A stretch of 64,000 nucleotides of DNA from Maribacter stanieri (GTDB taxonomy: Bacteria; Bacteroidota; Bacteroidia; Flavobacteriales; Flavobacteriaceae). The stretch is from assembly GCF_900112245.1 (NCBI RefSeq), contig NZ_FOYX01000001.1, positions 2,281,856-2,345,855 on the forward strand, in the 5' to 3' direction. The notes under the pieces were generated by a model. That model was not told where the DNA came from, made no database searches, and worked only from the letters and a program-made list of their open reading frames with translations. Position 1 is the stretch's first letter. Each line of letters starts with the position of its first letter. This document shows, one piece after another, positions 61,466 through 64,000 of this stretch. Position numbers and translations under genes: made by a program.

Positions 61466-62314
61466 TTATTTACTATGCAACGCCAATACGGGTACATCTG
61501 CATAATAGCCCAATTTATTAAGGTTTAGTTTGCCAAGACCAAGACGCTGCCATAAAGAGGGTTTTTTATCTATATAACTGATCATATTAGAATTTCTAAT
61601 AGATACAAAACAACTTAGCGCAATACCCATTTTAACATTGCGTAAGGTATTAAAATTATGGTCTACCTCTTTTAATTGCTTACGTATAACAACCTTATTT
61701 CTTTTCTGAAAAAAGCTTAATTTGCTAGGTTGTGTTATGCTCAAAACTTGAATGCTGGCATTGCTAAGTTTTGCTATTTCAACCAAGTTTGTTATTTCAG
61801 ATATTTTAATGTCGGCATTAAAATCTGTAGTCAGTACAATCTCTTTTGGGTGGTTAAAATCTACATTGGAAGGAACTACCAAAATTGGACATTTTCTAAT
61901 CGACTTTAATATTTCTAAAGTGTGTTTTCCATAAGATTCTCCTTTCTTGTTATTAATGCCTTTGGCACCCATAACAATCATATCGAAATGTAATTTTTTA
62001 TTCAGATACTTAACGGCATCCAATAACAGGGTAGATTCAGAAACTACATGAAAGCAATGGTTTGTATTATTCTCTAGTTTAGATAGCTTTATTAGAATAT
62101 CGCCTAAACCTTCTTTAGATTTAATTTCAGACATTTTATTAAATGCTTCGTCTGGATCTAATAGGGTTAAACTGTCTAGACCATGGGTTTCTTTAGCATA
62201 CGTATGTAGAATGTAAAATTCACACTGTTTTCCTTCAAAAAGTTTAATGGCATACTTAATAGCATTCCAAGAATTTTTTGAAAAATCTGTAGGCAATAAT
62301 ATTCTCTTTTCCAT
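61466..62314 (-). CDS. Universal stress protein, two UspA domains
   Basis: 282 residues made of two UspA domains in tandem. The first (ILLPTDFSKNSWNAIKYAIKLF, ending FDMIVMGAKGINNKKG-xxxGKHTLEILKSIRKCPILVVPSN) has the ATP-binding GxxGx9-GxS/T-type loop in modified form; the second (IVLTTDFNADIKISEITNLVEIAKLSNASIQVLS) is shorter and its C-terminal loop is degenerate. Usp proteins help survival under starvation and oxidative stress; this tandem form is common in Bacteroidota. Upstream are the Gre-family and unknown genes on the same strand. Confidence 0.85.
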   Translation of the reverse strand: MEKRILLPTDFSKNSWNAIKYAIKLFEGKQCEFYILHTYAKETHGLDSLTLLDPDEAFNKMSEIKSKEGLGDILIKLSKLENNTNHCFHVVSESTLLLDAVKYLNKKLHFDMIVMGAKGINNKKGESYGKHTLEILKSIRKCPILVVPSNVDFNHPKEIVLTTDFNADIKISEITNLVEIAKLSNASIQVLSITQPSKLSFFQKRNKVVIRKQLKEVDHNFNTLRNVKMGIALSCFVSIRNSNMISYIDKKPSLWQRLGLGKLNLNKLGYYADVPVLALHSK

Positions 62315-62382
62315 GATGGTTTAGTTTTAGCCCTTTGTTTATTGGTTGTTTTAAGGCGATTCTTAGTTCAATTTGTTTTCAC

Positions 62383-62775
62383 TTAACTCTTTGCATTTAA
62401 TAGTATTTGCGATAAAATTTTCAGTTTTAGATTTCTGTAATTAGTAATATGAGACAAATAGGTGTCTCTTTTTTTCTCGTGATGGTTTAGGTAGTAGGCA
62501 TCACATTCTACGGTATCGCATTCTATAGCCTTACCAACGCTATTGTCGTATCTGTATAAGGATGCCAACATTAAAGCGTTTTCTCTACGCGTACCATGTA
62601 ACTCTTGGTACAGTTTTGAGTTTCGTATCATGATATCTTCAATATCTAAATAGAAGTCTAGCTCCTTATTTAAAAACTCTAGTTCGTCTGTCCAATTATT
62701 TATTTCTAGCCTGTCTTTCTTCATCATAATTCTTTTGTCAGATTCATGAGGATAAAAATGTTTAGATGCGATCAT
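62383..62775 (-). CDS. Conserved protein of unknown function
   Basis: 130 residues, predicted as mostly helical and soluble: LEINNWTDELEFLNKELDFYLDIEDIMIRNSKLYQELHGTRRENALMLASLYRYDNSVGKAIECDTVECDAYYLNHHEKKRDTYLSHITNYRNLKLKIL. I do not recognise a family. Two Cys (EC-DTVEC) lie in a helix-rich region. It overlaps the Gre-family gene by 4 bases (ATGA-type overlap), so it is translated with it and may be part of the same stress response as the neighbouring usp and channel genes. Confidence 0.65.
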   Translation of the reverse strand: MIASKHFYPHESDKRIMMKKDRLEINNWTDELEFLNKELDFYLDIEDIMIRNSKLYQELHGTRRENALMLASLYRYDNSVGKAIECDTVECDAYYLNHHEKKRDTYLSHITNYRNLKLKILSQILLNAKS

Positions 62776-63191
62776 AATACCATGTTCAAGTTTATAGGTG
62801 CATTCTCTTGTTCTACTTTTTCAATGGTTAGTTTTTGTTCTCCAGAAGGAAACTCCCATACTACCGAATCGCCTTCGCTATAGCCCATTACTGCTGCTCC
62901 CATAGGCGTCAGAATAGATATTTTATCATTTTTAATATCGCTATCAGTAGGCATTACCAATTTAAATTTCTTGTGCCACCCGTTCTCTGATATTATTGTA
63001 ACCGTTGTGTTGAACCTTATAACATCTTCATACATTTCAGATTCATCACGAATAATTGCAGTCTCTAATTCTCCTACTATTTTTTGAACAGATTTACGTA
63101 GCGTATCATCTTTATAGTACCCGGACAGATTCATTAATCTTTTCAGTACTACATATTCTTTTTTCTCTATAACCAGATTCCCGTACTTCAT
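62772..63191 (-). CDS. GreA/GreB-family C-terminal domain protein (Rnk-like)
   Basis: 139 residues. The C-terminal FKBP-like domain of transcription elongation factors is recognisable: VIRFNTTVTIISENGWHKKFKLVMPTDSDIKNDKISILTPMGAAVMGYSEGDSVVWEFPSG, with the conserved P-M/L-G-A-A-x-x-G-x-x-x-G-D pattern. The N-terminal part is too short (about 55 residues) for the full GreA coiled coil, so it belongs to the Rnk-type group that binds RNA polymerase without cleavage-factor activity. It forms an operon with the unknown gene after it. It may have a regulatory role in stress. Confidence 0.82.
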   Translation of the reverse strand: MKYGNLVIEKKEYVVLKRLMNLSGYYKDDTLRKSVQKIVGELETAIIRDESEMYEDVIRFNTTVTIISENGWHKKFKLVMPTDSDIKNDKISILTPMGAAVMGYSEGDSVVWEFPSGEQKLTIEKVEQENAPINLNMVL

Positions 63192-63366
63192 TGTCTAATT
63201 TTTTAATTGTAATAAGGGGTGATTAAAAGGTATATTATACCTCCATATGTATGTAGCCAATAGCGTTAGTTAGTTTGGTTTCAAAATATACTGACTACAC
63301 TTTATGCGGTAGTATGTTGTACATACCTTTTAAGCCCCTTTCTATAAATGAATCATTTATAATATA

Positions 63367-64000
63367 TCATGGAAAAATACCACGTTGTACATATGCCTCT
63401 TCTAAACGCTCAATGGCAATTACAAATGCTGCGGTACGCATATCTACATTTCTCTTTTTTGATGTTTCTAGAACTGTTGTAAAAGACTCTCGCATTTTCT
63501 TTTCTAGCTTTTCCATTACTTCTTCTAGCGACCAAATTTCACCGTTACGATTTTGTAGCCACTCAAAATAACTACCGATAACCCCACCAGAGTTGCATAA
63601 AATATCTGGAATGATATCTATACCTTTTTTCAATAGAATTTCTTCTGCATCTACATCTGTTGGTCCGTTAGCACCTTCAGCTATTAAATATGCCTTAATT
63701 TTACTGGCATTTTTAGCGGTAATTTGATTTCCTAAAGCTGCTGGTATACAGATATCACAGTCTAACGAAAAGAAGTCGGCATTGTCTAGTGTGCGTGCTT
63801 TTGCATAGCCTAATATGCTTCCTTTATTGCCTTTTGTATAGTTAAGTAACTCATCAACATTTATACCTTCTTCATTTACAATACTACCGTAGGCATCTTG
63901 TACCGCCGTTAAAATAGCGCCTTCGTTTACTAAGAAATAAGCGGCCCAATACCCAACATTACCAAAACCTTGAACAATGAATTTTTTGTCCTTCAAGTCT
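63367..64000 (-). CDS. Glutamate/leucine-type dehydrogenase, C-terminal part (cut by window edge)
   Basis: The reading frame is open to the right edge; the apparent start at 63996 is an internal TTG. Visible are the NAD(P)-binding Rossmann domain (IVQGFGNVGYWAAYFLVNEGAILTAVQDAYGS), the DICIPAALGNQITAKNASKIKAYLIAEGANGPTD segment and DILCNSGGVIGSYFEWLQNRNGEIWSLEEV. These are typical of hexameric glutamate dehydrogenases. The catalytic Lys and Asp lie beyond the window. It reversibly converts glutamate to 2-oxoglutarate and ammonia. 175 bases separate its stop from the Gre-family start. Confidence 0.92.
   Translation of the reverse strand, partial: DLKDKKFIVQGFGNVGYWAAYFLVNEGAILTAVQDAYGSIVNEEGINVDELLNYTKGNKGSILGYAKARTLDNADFFSLDCDICIPAALGNQITAKNASKIKAYLIAEGANGPTDVDAEEILLKKGIDIIPDILCNSGGVIGSYFEWLQNRNGEIWSLEEVMEKLEKKMRESFTTVLETSKKRNVDMRTAAFVIAIERLEEAYVQRGIFP

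Noticed and set aside
1-64000. Insertion sequences, CRISPR arrays, attachment sites or phage genes
   Set aside because: No transposase, integrase, Cas or phage-like protein and no regular spacer array was seen; the tRNA-Leu at 24111 has no adjacent repeat or integrase.

Overview
The window is AT-rich and comes from a member of the Bacteroidota, most likely a pigmented marine flavobacterium (Flavobacteriaceae; I cannot fix the genus). Support comes from promoters of the Bacteroidota type (TAnnTTTG -7 boxes), a carotenoid cluster (crtZ, crtB, crtI) with a CarH-like regulator, carboxypeptidase-regulatory-domain and FUSC/YccS-type membrane proteins, and a kpsF-tatC-lptB run beside recQ. No insertion sequence, prophage, CRISPR array or rRNA was seen. 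One tRNA-Leu(GAG) is present.

Region 1 (1-24200) is mostly housekeeping. In order it holds: a radical SAM gene cut by the left edge with an acetyltransferase, a GyrI-like protein, an MFS transporter and a small membrane protein; convergent lptB, a CMD-family gene, tatC and kpsF; divergent recQ; a secreted fasciclin protein; a leftward set (CarboxypepD-reg protein, rluF-like, beta-lactamase-like lipoprotein, small protein); a rightward envelope set (PPIase-like lipoprotein, SurA-like, MoxR); aconitase; a TlpA-like protein without active-site cysteines; and the operon carH-like/crtI/crtB/crtZ. Region 2 (24277-30181) is a complete trans-4-hydroxyproline catabolic set (deaminase, dehydrogenase, epimerase, D-hydroxyproline oxidase) beside a divergent AraC regulator.

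Region 3 (30195-55970) is the most interesting part. A rightward operon encodes a lone receiver, an H-NOX haem sensor, a multi-PAS histidine kinase, a FIST (NosP-like) sensor, a second histidine kinase, an Hpt protein and a LytTR response regulator. A convergent pair encodes a Cache-type histidine kinase and another receiver. Next comes an exopolysaccharide-type locus: a TPR/beta-barrel outer-membrane protein, two copies of a MATE-like flippase, two of a family-4 glycosyltransferase, two of an unusual protein that fuses a receiver domain to a family-2 glycosyltransferase, and a three-gene operon for a giant GT-C-like membrane protein, an Ig-like lipoprotein and a GH5-like glycosidase. Four promoters across this 25 kb carry direct repeats spaced exactly 21 bp, each followed by a -7-like box at the same distance. 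They tie the sensory operon to the polysaccharide genes and fit binding by the LytTR regulator. My reading, which is inference, is a nitric-oxide-responsive phosphorelay that controls an uncharacterised Pel-like polysaccharide both by transcription and, through the receiver-glycosyltransferase fusions, directly at the enzyme.

Region 4 (56029-64000) holds a FUSC-family membrane protein, a CAT-like acetyltransferase, a DUF4303 protein, a frameshifted small gene, a YbdG-like MscS channel, a universal stress protein, an unknown protein, a Gre-family protein and the C-terminal part of a glutamate-type dehydrogenase cut by the right edge.
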